Below, in pieces: positions 41,306 through 53,060 of a DNA stretch of 64,000 nt (position 1 is its first letter; each line of letters starts with the position of its first letter). The stretch comes from Eurosta solidaginis. Its lineage: Eukaryota; Arthropoda; Insecta; Diptera; Tephritidae. The position numbers and the translations under genes are program-made. The stretch covers positions 78,267,675-78,331,674 of the forward strand of contig NC_090322.1 in assembly GCF_040869045.1 (NCBI RefSeq), in the 5' to 3' direction. Under the pieces are notes generated by a model. That model made no database searches. It saw nothing but the letters and a program-made list of their open reading frames with translations, and was not told the origin of the DNA.

Positions 41306-41699
41306 TTTCGGAACTCGACTCTCACACCTGCTCTCTGAGAGCACAACTCATCCTGAAGGAATACAGGAGCAGTGGGAGCATATCTCCAAAGCACTTCGTA
41401 CTGCCGCCGAGGAAAAAATTGGTTACCGGCGGCCACGAAAAAACAACTGGTACGATGAAGAATGACGCGTTGCAACCGAAAGAAAAGACGCTGCCTACAG
41501 GGCTTCGTTAAAAGCGAGCGCGGCAAGAGGAGTGTGTGAACGCTATCGTGAGTTGAAAAGGGAAGCGAGACGCCTTTTCAGGAAGAAAGGCGTGAGTGCG
41601 AGGAGCTTGAGCTGCTAGCCACCAGGAATAACGCCCGAAAATTCTACCAAAAAATACGGCGACAGACGGAAGGTTTTAAGACCGGGGCAAACTCCCGTA

Positions 41700-43350
41700 G
41701 GAATGAAAACGGCGACCTTGTAACTGATGTCCAGAGAGTGCTTAGATTACGGAGGGAATACTTCTCTGCTCTCCTAAATGGAGGCAGCAATTCACCGCGC
41801 AGAGATGAAGAACCCGCAATCGGTGATGATGGAATATATGTCCCCCCGCCCGATTATGACGAAGTTAGAATAGCAATAACCAGATTGAAAATCAACAAGG
41901 CCGTGGGTGCTGATGGATTGCCTGCGGAGCTATTCAAGTTCGGCGGCGAGGAGTTGGTAAGGCGCATGCAGCAGCTTCTTAGCAAAATATGGGCGGGCGA
42001 AAGCATGCCCGACGGTTGGAATCTAAGTGTTCTTTGCCCAGTCCACAAGAAGGGAGATACTGCAAAATGCACCAACTATCGTGGAATCAGCCTTCTTAAT
42101 ATCGCATATAAGCTCCTTTCAAGTGTATTGTGCGAAAGATTCAAGCCCACCGTGAACCGGCTGATTGGACCTTATCAGTGCGGCTTCAGACCTGGTAAAT
42201 CTACCATCGACCAGATTTTCACAATGCGCCAAATCTTGGAAAAAACCCGTGAAAAGAGAATCGACACACATCACCTCTGCGTTGACTTTAAAGCCGCCTT
42301 CGATAGCACGAAAAGGAGCTGCCTATATGCCGCTATGTCTGAATTTGGTTTCCCCGCAAAACTTATACGGCTGTGCAAAATGACGTTGAGCAACACCATC
42401 AGGACCTCTCCGAGCCGTTCGAAACTAAACGAGGTTTCAGACAGGGTGACCCCCTATCGTGCGATTTCTTTAATTTGATGCTGGAGAAAATTATACTAGC
42501 TGCAGAACTTAACCGCACTGGAACAATATACTATAAAAGCGTGCAATTACTGGCATATGCTGATGACACCCGCGCTGTTAGTTCTGCTTACTCCAAACTG
42601 GAAAAAGAAGCGGTAAAGATGGATTTGATGGTGAATGAGGACAAAACGAAGTACCTGCTGTCATCGAGCAAAGAGTCAGCGCATATGCGCCTTGGCAACC
42701 ACGCTACTGTTGGCAGCCATAATTTCGAAATAGTAAAAGACTTCGTTTATTTGGGAACCAGCATCAACACTAGCAACAACATCAGGACTGAAATCCAGCG
42801 AAGAATCAATCTTGCCAATAAATGCTACATTGGACTAGGTAGGCAATTGAAAAGTAAAGTCCTCTCTCGGCGAACGAAAATCATGCTCTACAAGTCACTT
42901 ATCGTACCCGTTCTGCTATATGGGGCAGAAGCATGGGCCATGACAACAGCAGATGAAGCGGCTTTGGGAGTGTTCGAAAGAAAAGTTCTTCGAAAGATTT
43001 ATGGACCTCTACGCGTTGGCGATGGCGATGGCGACGGCGAGTACCGAAGAAGATTTAATGATAAGCTGTACGAGCTATACGCAGATATCAACATAGTCCA
43101 GCGAATTAAAACGCAGCGGCTGCGCTGGCTAGGCCATGTTATGCGAATGAAAGATGATGCTCCGGCCAAGAAAGTGTTTCTATCGGAACCCGCCTATGGA
43201 AGCAGAGGTAGAGGGCGGCCCCCACTCCGTTGGAAGGTCCAGGTGGAAAACGATTTAAACTCCCTTGGTGTGACCAATTGGCGCCGGTTGGTGGAGCGAA
43301 GGAGCGACTGGCGCGCCTTGTTGGACGGCCATAACCGTTTAGACGGTTAA
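41700..43350 (+). pseudogene. RTE copy 2, reverse transcriptase and C-terminus
   Basis: 41738-42478 carries NKAVGADGLPAELFKF, NLSVLCPVHKKGDTAKC, TNYRGISLLNIAYK, CGFRPGKSTIDQIF and CVDFKAAFDSTKRSCL. After a frameshift, 42373-43350 carries ETKRGFRQGDPLSCDFFN, LLAYADD (YADD at 42556-42567), KVLSRRTKIMLYKSLIVP, RLRWLGHVMRM and ends NRLDG. After YADD seven codons present in copy 1 (IDIIGLN) are missing, which removes part of the strand next to the catalytic turn. Confidence 0.87.
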
Positions 43351-43528
43351 GCGCCAATTAAGTAAGTAAGTAAGTTTTTTTAAAAATTCATAACTTTTTT
43401 TGAGTTGGATGAAAAAATTTGAAAAACTTCTGAAAAACGTCTTTCGTAAGCTAGAAAAAGAAGAAAAACTTTCAGCCAATTCTAAAGGGGTCGGGTTCAA
43501 AATTGGTCGAAATGGAATGGAATACCCC

Positions 43529-44479
43529 ATATATACATAGGCATTTTTTAAAACACTTTTTTAAGCCAGAAGGCTCATACCACTGGGCAAATATTTATAA
43601 TTTGTTATCACGATAGTAGTGAAGTAGTACTATTTACTTAGTTAATCACTTACAATTATTATTTAAATGGTTCCGGAACCAAGTTAAATACATGTTTTTT
43701 TTGACCCCGTATTAATTGGGCTACGGCGTTTCAGCCCATGACCGTGTGACTAAAAGCGGAAACTCATCCAAAGTAGCTCCTCTCTATAATACATCTCGTT
43801 AGGCATTGGAAGGCAGATCTCTTTACTATCTGTCCTTATCCATCGTTCGGTGAATACATAGGTGTTTTAGTGTAACTTTTCAGCACGCCGAGATGCGGCG
43901 CCTCATCGACGGATAAAGCGGTAAGTGCAAGACAATAATACACCACGTTTAGTACACGCAGTTTTTTTTACGTGCTTATGTATATTCTTTTGGTTTGGTT
44001 TGCTATTTTTTTGCAACGGCTTGGGAAAGGGAGAGGAGGATTGGGAGAAGCCTACAGCAGCGGCCGTGGTTATAGAACCACGTAAATGAACGGGCGATAA
44101 GAACCCCGAATATTAATATTCCTTTATATAATTCTTTTTACACATTTTTTTGCGGCCATTTTTATATTTCTTTTAATTAAGGCACATTTTACAGAAAGAT
44201 TTTTTTGGTAACAATTGATGTAAATTACAAAATACCTTTGAGCTATTTTAAGCATAAACTTGAAATTTGGGTTGAATTTTTCATTACACAACTTTTAGAG
44301 GTTTAGGCACTTAGAGGTAAGAATCATAAATTTTTTTTGGATTTTTTTTATTCACTAACTGAAATAAACATAAGTACGTTTATAACGTTTAGGAAAAAAA
44401 AATCGAGTTGGATTATTCCTATACTTCGGTATTTTCTTTGGGTTAATGGGTTGAAATACCACTATGAGTAGATAGGATT
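43529..44479. other. Unassigned region
   Basis: About 950 bp. A GC-richer part near 43700-43930 and an AT-rich part follow. No coding frame of note and no second copy in the window. Confidence 0.4.
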
Positions 44480-44705
44480 ACCTTTCTGTTTGGTGTAGGC
44501 GTTGCGCAGGTGTGGAAGAGGGGGCGTGGGTATGTGACTGACATGGACCAATGTGAGGGTAACTAGGGACTTCTTAGACTTTTGACGGACGGTCTAGTAT
44601 CAGGCTAAGGGGGCTTCGCTCGGGATAAGGAGTCATAGCGAAGACCAAGGCTACATTCTATATGTAGAAGAGGGAGGGCAGACACCACCTACATTTTGGT
44701 GAGCA
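44480..44705 (-). repeat. Diverged repeat related to 16463-16740
   Basis: In reverse complement it shows the same order of motifs as 16463-16740, such as GCCCCCTTAGCCTGA, CCGTCCGTCAA, CCTCACAT and ACACCAAA. Divergence is high. Confidence 0.5.
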
Positions 44706-45557
44706 TGCAGCCGCAATTATACCGAAAATCCAGAGCCGCAATAAAATCCTTAAATCTCTTGCTGGCAGTACTTGGGGTAAAGATAAAGAAACGCGTATTA
44801 CCACTTGCAAAGCAATTAGCCAGCCGATTGCATGCTACGCGTCCCCGATATGGTCGCCAAGCCTAAATACTACTAACTGGAAGAAGCTACAGGCCTGCCA
44901 AAATACCGCCCTCAGAACCGCCACGGGTTGACTCCTTATGTCCCCAGAACACCATCTACATGAGGCGAGAATACTCCCCATTAGGGAGAGAAATGAAATG
45001 CTAACCAAACAGTTCCTGTTGAATACCCAGAAACCTGGGCATCCCAACAGACATCTGATTGATGAGCCAACACCGCCCGGGGGCTTAAGGAGTCATCTCC
45101 GTAAGCATTATGAGGAAAAACGGCATCTGAGAACTCAGCCGTATTAAGCAAAAACACACAAGCAGGGTCTCAGTGAACTCCACAAGCAGGCGTCGGACCT
45201 TTATGCCAGGAATTGCCCGGTGAATCCAGTACTCATATAACAGTACCCAAAACTTGCGGAAGAGGAACGCACACTCCCAGGGAAACGTGAGTCACTCTAG
45301 CTCAATTTCGTTCTTGATACAGTAACAGGTTAAACTCTTACCTATCCAGAATCAACCCCGACATACTAAATGTATGACCTGCTTGCAATTTGTCCCCACA
45401 TGACACCAACCATCTCTTTAATTGTAATGTGGAACCAACGCCTCTAACACCCCTCACATTATGGTCCACTCCTGTTGAAACAGCAAGTTTCCTTGGACTC
45501 CCGTTAGAGGATATTGATGACAACTTGTGATCGGTCGCACCTATTGGATGGGCGAAG
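44706..45557 (+). mobile_element. CAA-tailed LINE fragment (RT thumb to 3' UTR)
   Basis: Plus-strand match to the C-terminal third of the intact LINE: RIQSRNKILKS-like start at about 44715, MSPEHHLHEARILP near 44940, then the CCHC and LEDIDDNL end near 45530 and the 3' UTR to GGGCGAAGC. The CAA tail is missing: the next LINE fragment joins directly. Several stops and frameshifts. Confidence 0.8.
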
Positions 45558-45558
45558 C

Positions 45559-47366
45559 TGTAACCTCCCTGCCGGTTTACGTAAGCTTTTGTCCACCGTA
45601 AGGTCCCTATCGAATCCGTACAAGCACAACGACAAAATTTCCATCGCCTTTGGCGCTAAAGTGCTATCGGATGCGAAAAAATGCGCGAGCGCTTTTTGCC
45701 GACAATATATAGTGCATTCTACGGTTGACAAAGTTAGAAGAAGGGCCAACAGACACGCACATAAACATAAATTCAGCGCGTTCCCAATTACCATCACCGC
45801 GAAAGAGGTTGAGGATGCCAACGGTCGAGCTAAACCATCTAAAGTAGTGGACCCAGACGGCATAGCCATGCCGATGCTCAAGAGCCCAGGAAAAGAGGGT
45901 TTCAAATATTTAGCACATGTCTTCAACCTGTCTCTTTCCACCTTTGTCATTCCCGAAAAATGGAAAATGACCAAGGTGGTCCCGCTACTAAAGCCTGGGA
46001 AACCAGTTAACAAAGGAGAGTCATATCGCCCGATATCTCTCCTATCGCCAGTAGCCAAGACGATTGAAGCCATTTCGCTCCCCTATTTCAAAGCAAATTT
46101 GCAACTAGCCTGTCATCAGCATGGCTTTAGAAAACTTCATAGGACAACCATCGCGCTAAATGCCATTAGCACCCAGATAAATTGCGGTTTAAATCAAAAC
46201 CCCCACCATAGAACAGTACTCGTTGCGCTAGACCTATCAAAAGCTTTTGATACGGTCAACCATGGCACGTTACTGCAAGACCTGGAAGGATGTACCTTCC
46301 CCCAAGTCGTAAAAGGTAGACCGCAAATTATCTAAGTGGACGGAAGGAGGCATCGGTGCAACATCAAAACCAAGAAGAATTAAACACCCCCACAGTGTGG
46401 TGTCCTATCCCCACTTTTGTTTAACTTCTACATATCAAAGATAATTTCGCCACCTGAAGGAGTTACTATCGTTTCCTACGCCGACGACTGCACAATAATG
46501 GCCACACACCCAGGCCCACAGATCGATGAGCTTTGAAACAACAGGCGCAATTGTACCGAAAATCCAGAACTGTAATAAAATTCTCAAATCTCTTCCTGGC
46601 AGTACTTGGGGAAAACGTAAAGAAACGCTCATTACCACTTACAAAGCAATTGGCCAGCCGATTGCATGCTACGCGTCCCCGATATGGTCGCCAAGCCTAA
46701 AACTACTCACTGGTAGAAGCTACAGGCCTACCAAAATACTGCCCTCAGAACCGCCACGGCATGTCTTCTTATGTCCCCAGAACACCAGCTACATAGTGAG
46801 GCGAGAATACTCCCCATCAGGGAGAGAAATGAAATGCTAACCAAACAGTTCCGGTTGAATATCCAGAAACCTGGGCATCCCAATAGACATCTTATTGATA
46901 AGCCAACACCGCCCAGGGGCTTAAGGAGTCATCTCCGTAAGCTCTATGAGGAAATACGGCACCTGAGAACACAGCCGTATGAAGTCAAAAAACATAAGCA
47001 GGTCCTCAGTGAACTACACAAACAGGCGTCGGATCTCTATGTCAGGAATTGCCCGATGAATCCTGTACTCAAAGAACAATACCCCAAACTTGCAGAAGGG
47101 GAACGCACACTCCCTAGGGAAACGCGAGTCACTCTAGCTCAACTTCGATCTGGATCCCGTAACAGGTTAAACTCTTACCTATCCAGAATCAACCCCGACA
47201 TACAAAATGTATGCCCTGTTTGCAATGTGTCCCCACATGCCACCAACCATCTCTTCAATTGTAATGTGAACCCACGCCTCTAACACCCCCCTCATTATGG
47301 TCCACCCCTGTTGAAACAGCAAGTTTCCTTGGACTCCCGTTAGAGGACAACAACAACAACAATGCA
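45559..47366 (+). mobile_element. CAA-tailed LINE fragment (APE-RT linker to 3' end)
   Basis: 45514-46335 encodes the linker and fingers of RT through ALDLSKAFDTVNHGTLLQDLE. A frameshifted segment with CGVLSPLLFNFYISK and SYADDCTIM (about 46395-46495) follows. A deletion then removes the residues after YADD and joins directly to KIQNCNKILKS. 46771-47283 encodes the C-terminal part with CPVCNVSPHATNHLFNC. The end is odd: the last about 57 bases of the usual 3' UTR are absent and the CAA repeats follow LPLED directly (47340-47361). Confidence 0.82.
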
Positions 47367-47689
47367 AAAGAAAATTTGTTTGATCTGATCTGGAGTGTAA
47401 TTTAATTTTCAAATACGCGCGCGTAAAGGACGATTCATGGGTCAACCAGTCAGCGCTCGTCAGTCAGGTGATGCGCGCTGTATGTACGTGTGAATAACTA
47501 TGTTTACAATCAGTGTTGCTCTTTGGATACAATTGTATCAATTTGGAGTGGATACAAAGATGTAAAGAATATCAAATGGATACATTTTTAATAGGTACAT
47601 CAATTGATAAAACGAAGTAGAGATACATTTTGTGTATGTAGCTTTGATTGTGTTCATAGCGTTAGAGTATTGTGTTACTCCTGTATTAA

Positions 47690-48175
47690 ATGGATTTTTT
47701 TAATAACCAAAATATTGTAAATGATAGCAACACTGCGCGTAATTTAAATGGTAATAACGCTGTAGCGAATGACGATAACATTGTTGATGTTGCTGGAAAT
47801 TTGGGTGATACTAATTTACATCCGGCTGATCCTAGGTTGGTTACAAACGTGCCGCCTCGGCGGGCAATTTTCGTATCATTATTACATCCATCTCTGACGG
47901 AGTTTGGTGTGGTTAATTATATCTTAGCTAAGATTAATTAATAGTACAGGTTCTATTAACATTAGTGCACATAAATTTGTTTTTAAGTATGTGAGGGATT
48001 TTTCATCATTTAAAATATTAGTTCCAGATGAATATTTTGATATAGTTCTTGACAAATCTTTTTGGCCTATACATTCGGTGGTACATTTGTACACCACAAA
48101 GTGGAAGGTTGGGCCTCGCGCACGTATAGTTTCAAAAAACTTGATTAACGGCCCTGCCAATACGATTCAAAAGTA
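47690..48175 (+). pseudogene. Jockey-like ORF1 remnant
   Basis: 47690-47941 starts MDFFNNQNIVNDSNTARNLN, Asn/Asp-rich, then RRAIFVSLLHPSLTEFGVVN. A stop or frameshift follows and 47991-48176 gives FKILVPDEYFDIVLDKSFWP. This order (variable head, SxLxPxxT block, SFKIxVP block) fits the N-terminal and RNA-binding-like portion of jockey-group ORF1. The zinc knuckles usual for such proteins are not seen, so the C-terminus is lost. Confidence 0.55.
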
Positions 48176-48222
48176 ACTATTCACTATCAGAATGTTGGTG
48201 GTTTACGTTCTAAACTAAATGC

Positions 48223-48876
48223 TTGATCGCTTTCACAGAGACTTGGCTAAAACCTGATAATTTAAATTCAGAGTTATTTTCAAATGTCTACGTTGTTTTT
48301 CGGTGTGATCGTCATTCGAGAGCAGGCATTGTCCTGATCGCTGTATTGTCCAGTATTTCTACTGAATTGTTGAACTTTGATGACGTGCTTGACATTGAAT
48401 TCATAGCTGTAAAGCTCTTGTTCCCGAATTTTTTCTTATATATTTCTTGTTCCTACATACCGCCTCGGTCAGATATGTACGTTTATGATTGCCATAAAGC
48501 AGTTATCCACAGCCTACATTCTCGTTTGCGTGATAACGATCGCCTAGTGGTTCTTGGGGACTTTAACTTACCATACGTTAGTTGGATTGGCAACGATGAT
48601 TCAAACTTTTTGACTCCTGTCACTCAGCATGATTTTATTGGCTTGCTTATTGAATTGCCGCTAGTTCAGATCAATAATGTGGTAAACTCTAAAAATATGT
48701 TGTTAGATTTAGTTTTTGTTGATAGTTCAATGGGTACTGGTCTCAGTCGAATCCCTGCCTTATTCCTGCATGAAGATCCCTTGCACCCCACACTTGTGGT
48801 TCCACTGGACAATTTACGGCCTACGATTAATTTCATGGAAGTGTTATGTCGTTCTCGTTCGAGATGTTTTAATTAG
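48223..48876 (+). pseudogene. Jockey-like APE endonuclease
   Basis: 217 residues: FTETWLKPDNLN near residue 4, RCDRHSRAGIVLIAV near 28, VVLGDFNLPYVSW near 105, then NMLLDLVFVD near 160 and HPTLVV, where the SDH motif has been replaced (HEDPLHP). The start is truncated by a break just upstream (48180-48222). Confidence 0.75.
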
Positions 48877-49209
48877 GCTAACTTTGATTTGCTTAATCAA
48901 CTGTTAGCTTCCCACGATTGGTCTGACCTTTATGCTTGTACCGATGTTGAGGCTGCCACGTCTATTTTTTATAGTTACCTAAGTGACTTTATTAATCGTT
49001 GCGTTCCGGTTCATTTTGTTAAGGGTAAAAGCAGTAAACAACCTTGGTTCTCGAGGCAACTTGCTAACCTGAACAATATTAAATCGAGGCTCTATAAGCG
49101 TTTTAAAAGATCTGGTTCTTCTGAAGATTTTTCTAAATATTTAGTTGCCCGTTCTAATTTCCAACGCCTGAATCACAACTGCTACAAGTCGTATTGAACA
49201 AGATGCAAA

Positions 49210-49453
49210 ATTGAGTTTTTTAACATCCTAAAAAATTTTACGGGTTTGTTAATATAGTGTTAAATACTTTGTATTATTTACTTTATTTTTAAAATAAATT
49301 TTAATTGAGTTTTCATGTTAACTTAAAATTTTTGAATAACTTCAAAAAATGAAAATTCTAATTAGTTGGAAAATATTTAAACTCAAAAATAAATAACATA
49401 ATATTTTTAAAAAATAAAATAAATATTTGGCTTATTACCAAAGTTAATTCAAA
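49210..49453. mobile_element. 244 bp AT-rich insertion with 7 bp TSD
   Basis: Interrupts the jockey-like frame between the linker and RT. Flanked by ATGCAAA at 49203-49209 and 49454-49460. It is almost entirely A/T with internal inverted pieces (CAAAAAATGAAAATTC and similar). Ends do not show a clear TIR, so the type is unknown. Confidence 0.5.
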
Positions 49454-49481
49454 ATGCAAATCTTGGGTATTTCCATCATCT

Positions 49482-50365
49482 TTGTCTTTGGGTGGCAATA
49501 ATGCTAGCCTTGACCATGATATTGCCGACTTATTCGCAGACTTTTTCAAATCGACCTATTCGTCAACCTGTACCCAAACCGGTAGTTATTCGTTTGAAAT
49601 AGTTAGTTCTAACTGTATTCTCAATCCAGTCATTGATAGTGCCACTGTACTTCAGAGTTTTTTAGCTCCGAAACGGATTTTTTCTCCAGGGCCCGATGGT
49701 ATTCCTGGATGTGTGCTTAAGTTCTGTGCTGTGAACTTAACAGAACCGATCGTAAAATTGTTTAATTTATTTATTTATTTTATTTATTTATTTATTTGCA
49801 ATCGGCGTCATTTCCATCAATTTGGAAACAATCATTTATCATACCTCTGCACAAAAAAGGTAGTAGATCTAATATTGAGAATTATAGGGGAATTGCCAAG
49901 CTTTCAGCTATTCCTAAAACCTTTGAACAAATAATTACCTGTCAGCTTCAACGTTCGTGTACTTCCATATTATCACCCTTTCAGCATGGGTTTGTGAGAT
50001 GTAGATAAACCACCACAAACCTACTTGAGTTTACCTCTTTAGTTCGGGATGGTTTTTTGGCTAGCAAGCAAAAAGATGTGATTTATACGGATTTTAGTAA
50101 AGCTTTTGACTCAGTGAATCACGAACTTCTGATTCTGAAGCTTGATATACTGGGCTTTCCGAAGAATCTGACTTTATGGCTCTCAAGCTATCTTTCTAAT
50201 AGAAACCAAAAGGTGCTTTATAAAAATATTATTTCAAAATCAATTAATGTTACCTCTGGTGTACCTCAAGGCAGTTATTTAGGCCCATTGCTTTTTACTC
50301 TTTTTATTAATGATCTGCCACAGATTTTGAATAATTCACGAGCTCTAATGTATGTTCGGATTTAA
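49482..50365 (+). pseudogene. Jockey-like reverse transcriptase, catalytic box lost
   Basis: Frames give SPGPDGIPGCVLK near 49690, FIIPLHKKGSRSNIENYRGI near 49830, SPFQHGFV near 49975, VIYTDFSKAFDSVNH near 50085 and TSGVPQGSYLGPLLF near 50255. The sequence then goes from NNSRALMY straight to the segment after the YADD strand (about 50340-50385), so the two catalytic aspartates are gone. A TTTATTTA run (49765-49797) interrupts the finger region. Confidence 0.8.
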
Positions 50366-50391
50366 CTCGCTCAAATCTCCTTCAGGTTGAT

Positions 50392-51141
50392 TTGGACTCA
50401 TTTCAACGTTGGTGTACAATAAATGTATTAGTTCTAAACTGTTCCAAATGTAAGTTCATGACATTTCATCGCGTTAAGCCTGTCCTGTCGTCTTATGCAC
50501 TTTATGGCACTCTTATGGAGCGTATATCTTCGATTAACGATTTAGGTGTTCTGTTTGACTTGAAACTGAGCTTCAATTCACATATTGCAGCTATTACTAA
50601 TAAAGCAATGGGTACTATTGGTTTTTTTAAACGCTGGGCTAAGGAGTTTAACGATCCGTATCTGACCAAAGTCCTCTACACTTCGCTGGTCCGCCCAATA
50701 CTTGAGTGTTGCTCGTGTGTTTGGTGTCCATTATATATTACTCATATAAAGCGTATTGAGTCTGTGCAGAAACAATTTTTAATTTTTGCTCTACGGGCCT
50801 TTAACTGGGACTCAAATCTTCATCTTCCGTCTTACAGAAGTAGACTTCTTCTCATTGATTTGCCAACTCTGGAAAATCGTAGAATATTACTCGGGGTAAT
50901 GTTCCTGCATAAGCTAATTCTAGGTGAGGTTGACTCCTCTGAGCTGCTAAGCCGATTGAACTTTGTAGTTCCTGCTAGGGCGTCCAGACACTACGTGCCC
51001 TTCCATTTACCCCTGTGTCGTATAAATTTTGGCAAAAATATACGTGTTTGGTGCTCGTACTATAACGACTTGTATAATTGTATTAGTATCGAATGTTCGT
51101 TTGTTGCCTTACGCAATGCTATACTTTTCAGTCTCAACTGA
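50392..51141 (+). pseudogene. Jockey-like LINE C-terminal region
   Basis: 249 residues without a stop: DSFQRWCTINVLVLNCSKC just after the lost catalytic box, NDLGVLFDLKLSFNSHI, YTSLVRPILECCSCVWCP (thumb), FALRAFNWDSNLHLPSY and a C-terminal block HKLILGEVDSSELLSRLNF. It follows the usual jockey order and ends at TGA 51139-51141. The first ATG is internal. Confidence 0.82.
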
Positions 51142-51345
51142 TATCTTAAAGTTTACTTGTTTAATTTGTAACGATAGTTTAATTTTAGTTCTTGTTCAAC
51201 GTCAAACAAAATTGTAAATTTTTAATTAATTCCATTTATAGAATTAATACTTGTATATATTTTTACGCTATTTTTTGTTATGTTACTTTCCTTTGTATTT
51301 TGTTAGTCGACCACTCTTGTTAGTTGACTTTAAATAAATAAATTT

Positions 51346-51540
51346 CCCTGCTAGACATAGCTGACGAAAACTGCACCACATTAGCAGAATTTCTGACATT
51401 TCGTGTTCCTCTTTCTTTTTACAGTTCTTACCGAAAGAAGAAGAAGAACGAACAGAAAGCCAAAAAATGTGCGTCATTTGACAAATTCAATCATGAAATT
51501 TTGTTTGCCAATTTAATTAATTATTACAGCGGGACCTGTT
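51346..51540. other. Spacer
   Basis: Short AT-rich spacer between the jockey-like 3' end and the compound repeat; nothing recognised. Confidence 0.4.
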
Positions 51541-53060
51541 AAAAAAAGTTAGTAAATGAATAAGAGGCATTTAAAAAACTGCCTCAGCAGTAAAAAAAAA
51601 GCTATATGAAGCCAAATGTGAAATGTGTGGTTTATGAGGACAATAGTGAGAATATTGTTCCTGTGGCTCAAAATGGAGGTGCAAATCAGGCAATTCTTTA
51701 GCTCACAACTGCTAAGGGGAGAGGTGTCACTAGACGCGCTTTGGACCCAGGACCACGATATTTGCAAACAAAATTTAAAATTTTCTTGTTGTAATTTTGA
51801 TGATTTTGTGGTACCCACAAAAATAACAGTTGGTAAAAGTGTTTTCCGCGGGTATAGTTTTGATCTCCAAACCCGATGGCCGCCAATTTAGAAACGTGTT
51901 CGGTAATTCTACACGACAGCATGACACTTAATACACGCCCTATATAAAGAGGGGTATCAAAAGACGCGTTTTGGATCCAGGATCGCGAATCCGAAAGTGG
52001 AGGTGGCAATTTTTGGATCTTTCAAGAGATATTTGCAAAAGAAATTGAAAATTTTCATGTGGTTGTTGTAATTTAGATGATTTTGTTGTAGCCACAAAAA
52101 AAGGTAAAAGTCTAGTTGAAGGGTCGACTGCTAATACGCTACCAAAAATATCGAGAGAGGTGTCAAACGACGCGCCTTGACATCAGTATTAATAATCCGA
52201 AGCGGGAAAATAAAAATTTTAACTCGTTCAAAAGATATTAACGAAAAACCGAAAAATGACCCGCGGGTCCCTCCGAAACCGGGGATGATATCCACAGTAT
52301 TTTTGAGCAGAATACGTTTTTGTGTTAGCGGCCTTTGGCCGCGCTTATATAAAATTACCCTGGGTGGGTCCAACGCCGGTTAGGAAACCAAAACTATATC
52401 CGCGCAGAACACTTATGTTCACAATTTTTTTTTGTGGGTACGCCAACATTACAACAACCACATGAAAATCGCCGACTGCAACTGCAAATATCTTCGGACA
52501 GAGCTAAAATTTGTCTTTTCTGCCTTCGGATTATTGTTCTCGAGGTCAATACGCGTCTTTTGACACCTCTCTCGATATTAGTAGCGTATTAGCAGTCGAC
52601 CCCTCAACTAGACTTTTACCAAAAAAAAAATTGCGAACATAAGTGTTTTGCGGATACAGTTTTGGTCTCCAAACCGGTGTTGGACCCACCCAGGACAAGT
52701 TTTTATAAGCGCGGCCGAAAACCGCCAATGCAGAAAGGGGTTCTGAGCAAAATACTATGGATCCGACCTCCGTTTTTGGAGCACTCCGGGGTAATTTTTC
52801 GGGTTTTCGTTAATATCTTTTGAACGAGTTAAAATTTTTATTTTCCGCCTTCGTATTATTGTTGTCGAGGTCAATACGCATACTCGTCTTTTGACACCAC
52901 TTTCGATATTGTTGGACGCGTATAAGCAGTGTCATGCTGTCGTATAAAATTACCAATATTTTTTGACAGAAATAAGGTGTTTAATTTCCGCTTTCGTAAA
53001 CGCGTCCTTTGACACTTCTCCCAATATTTTTGGCAAGTTTTAGCAGTTGTGAGATAAAGC
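51541..53060. repeat. Compound inverted repeat, unknown element
   Basis: At least three blocks occur twice in opposite orientation around a centre near 52460. AAAGTCTAGTTGAAGGGTCG (52105) pairs with 52600. TTAACTCGTTCAAAAGATAT (52218) pairs with about 52835. GGGTGGGTCCAACGCCGG (about 52365) pairs with about 52685. Between them, looser direct repeats of GAGGTGTCAAAAGACGCG (51720, 51945, 52155) occur. The order of blocks is not a simple palindrome, so this is a multi-module foldback or satellite-like element. No coding frame. A diverged piece recurs at 60850-61080. Confidence 0.7.

Larger units (their letters stand above)
40359..43374 (+). mobile_element. RTE-clade LINE, copy 2, near full length
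   Basis: 3016 bp from the 5' end GCTGAGCGGGTTGTGCGCTG to the 3' tail TTAAGTAAGTAAGTAAG, an AAGT repeat typical of RTE elements. Order: short 5' UTR, APE, linker, RT, C-terminal domain, very short 3' UTR (24 bp after the stop). Defects visible are a nonsense codon at 40781-40783, a frameshift in an A-rich stretch near 41250, another break at about 41465, a frameshift near 42420 and a short in-frame loss after YADD. So it is inactive, though only a few changes from intact. Confidence 0.9.
39898..43528. mobile_element. Foldback element, copy F2, split by an RTE
   Basis: The left part 39898-40358 begins GGGGTATTCCATCCCATTTC; the right part 43375-43528 ends with the complement. The RTE LINE at 40359-43374 lies between them. 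Compared with F1, about 40-50 bp of the right arm next to the RTE is missing, so insertion was accompanied by a small target deletion, or it was lost later. Flanked by a TA-repeat tract (39853-39897). Without the RTE the element is about 615 bp. Confidence 0.8.
47400..51345 (+). mobile_element. Jockey-like LINE, full span but defective
   Basis: Plus strand: possible 5' UTR with CAGTCAGCG/CAGTCAGG motifs (about 47440-47475), ORF1 remains 47690-48175, APE 48220-48880, linker 48889-49197, RT 49482-50365, C-terminal region 50392-51141 and 3' UTR ending in TAAATAAATAAATTT near 51345. Multiple stops, a 244 bp insertion (49210-49453), a TTTA expansion and loss of the YADD box make it inactive. The 3' half is the best match in the window to the jockey fragment at 7348-8862. 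Confidence 0.83.

Noticed and set aside
41194..41526. 110-residue minus-strand frame
   Set aside because: Antisense to the RTE APE-RT linker.
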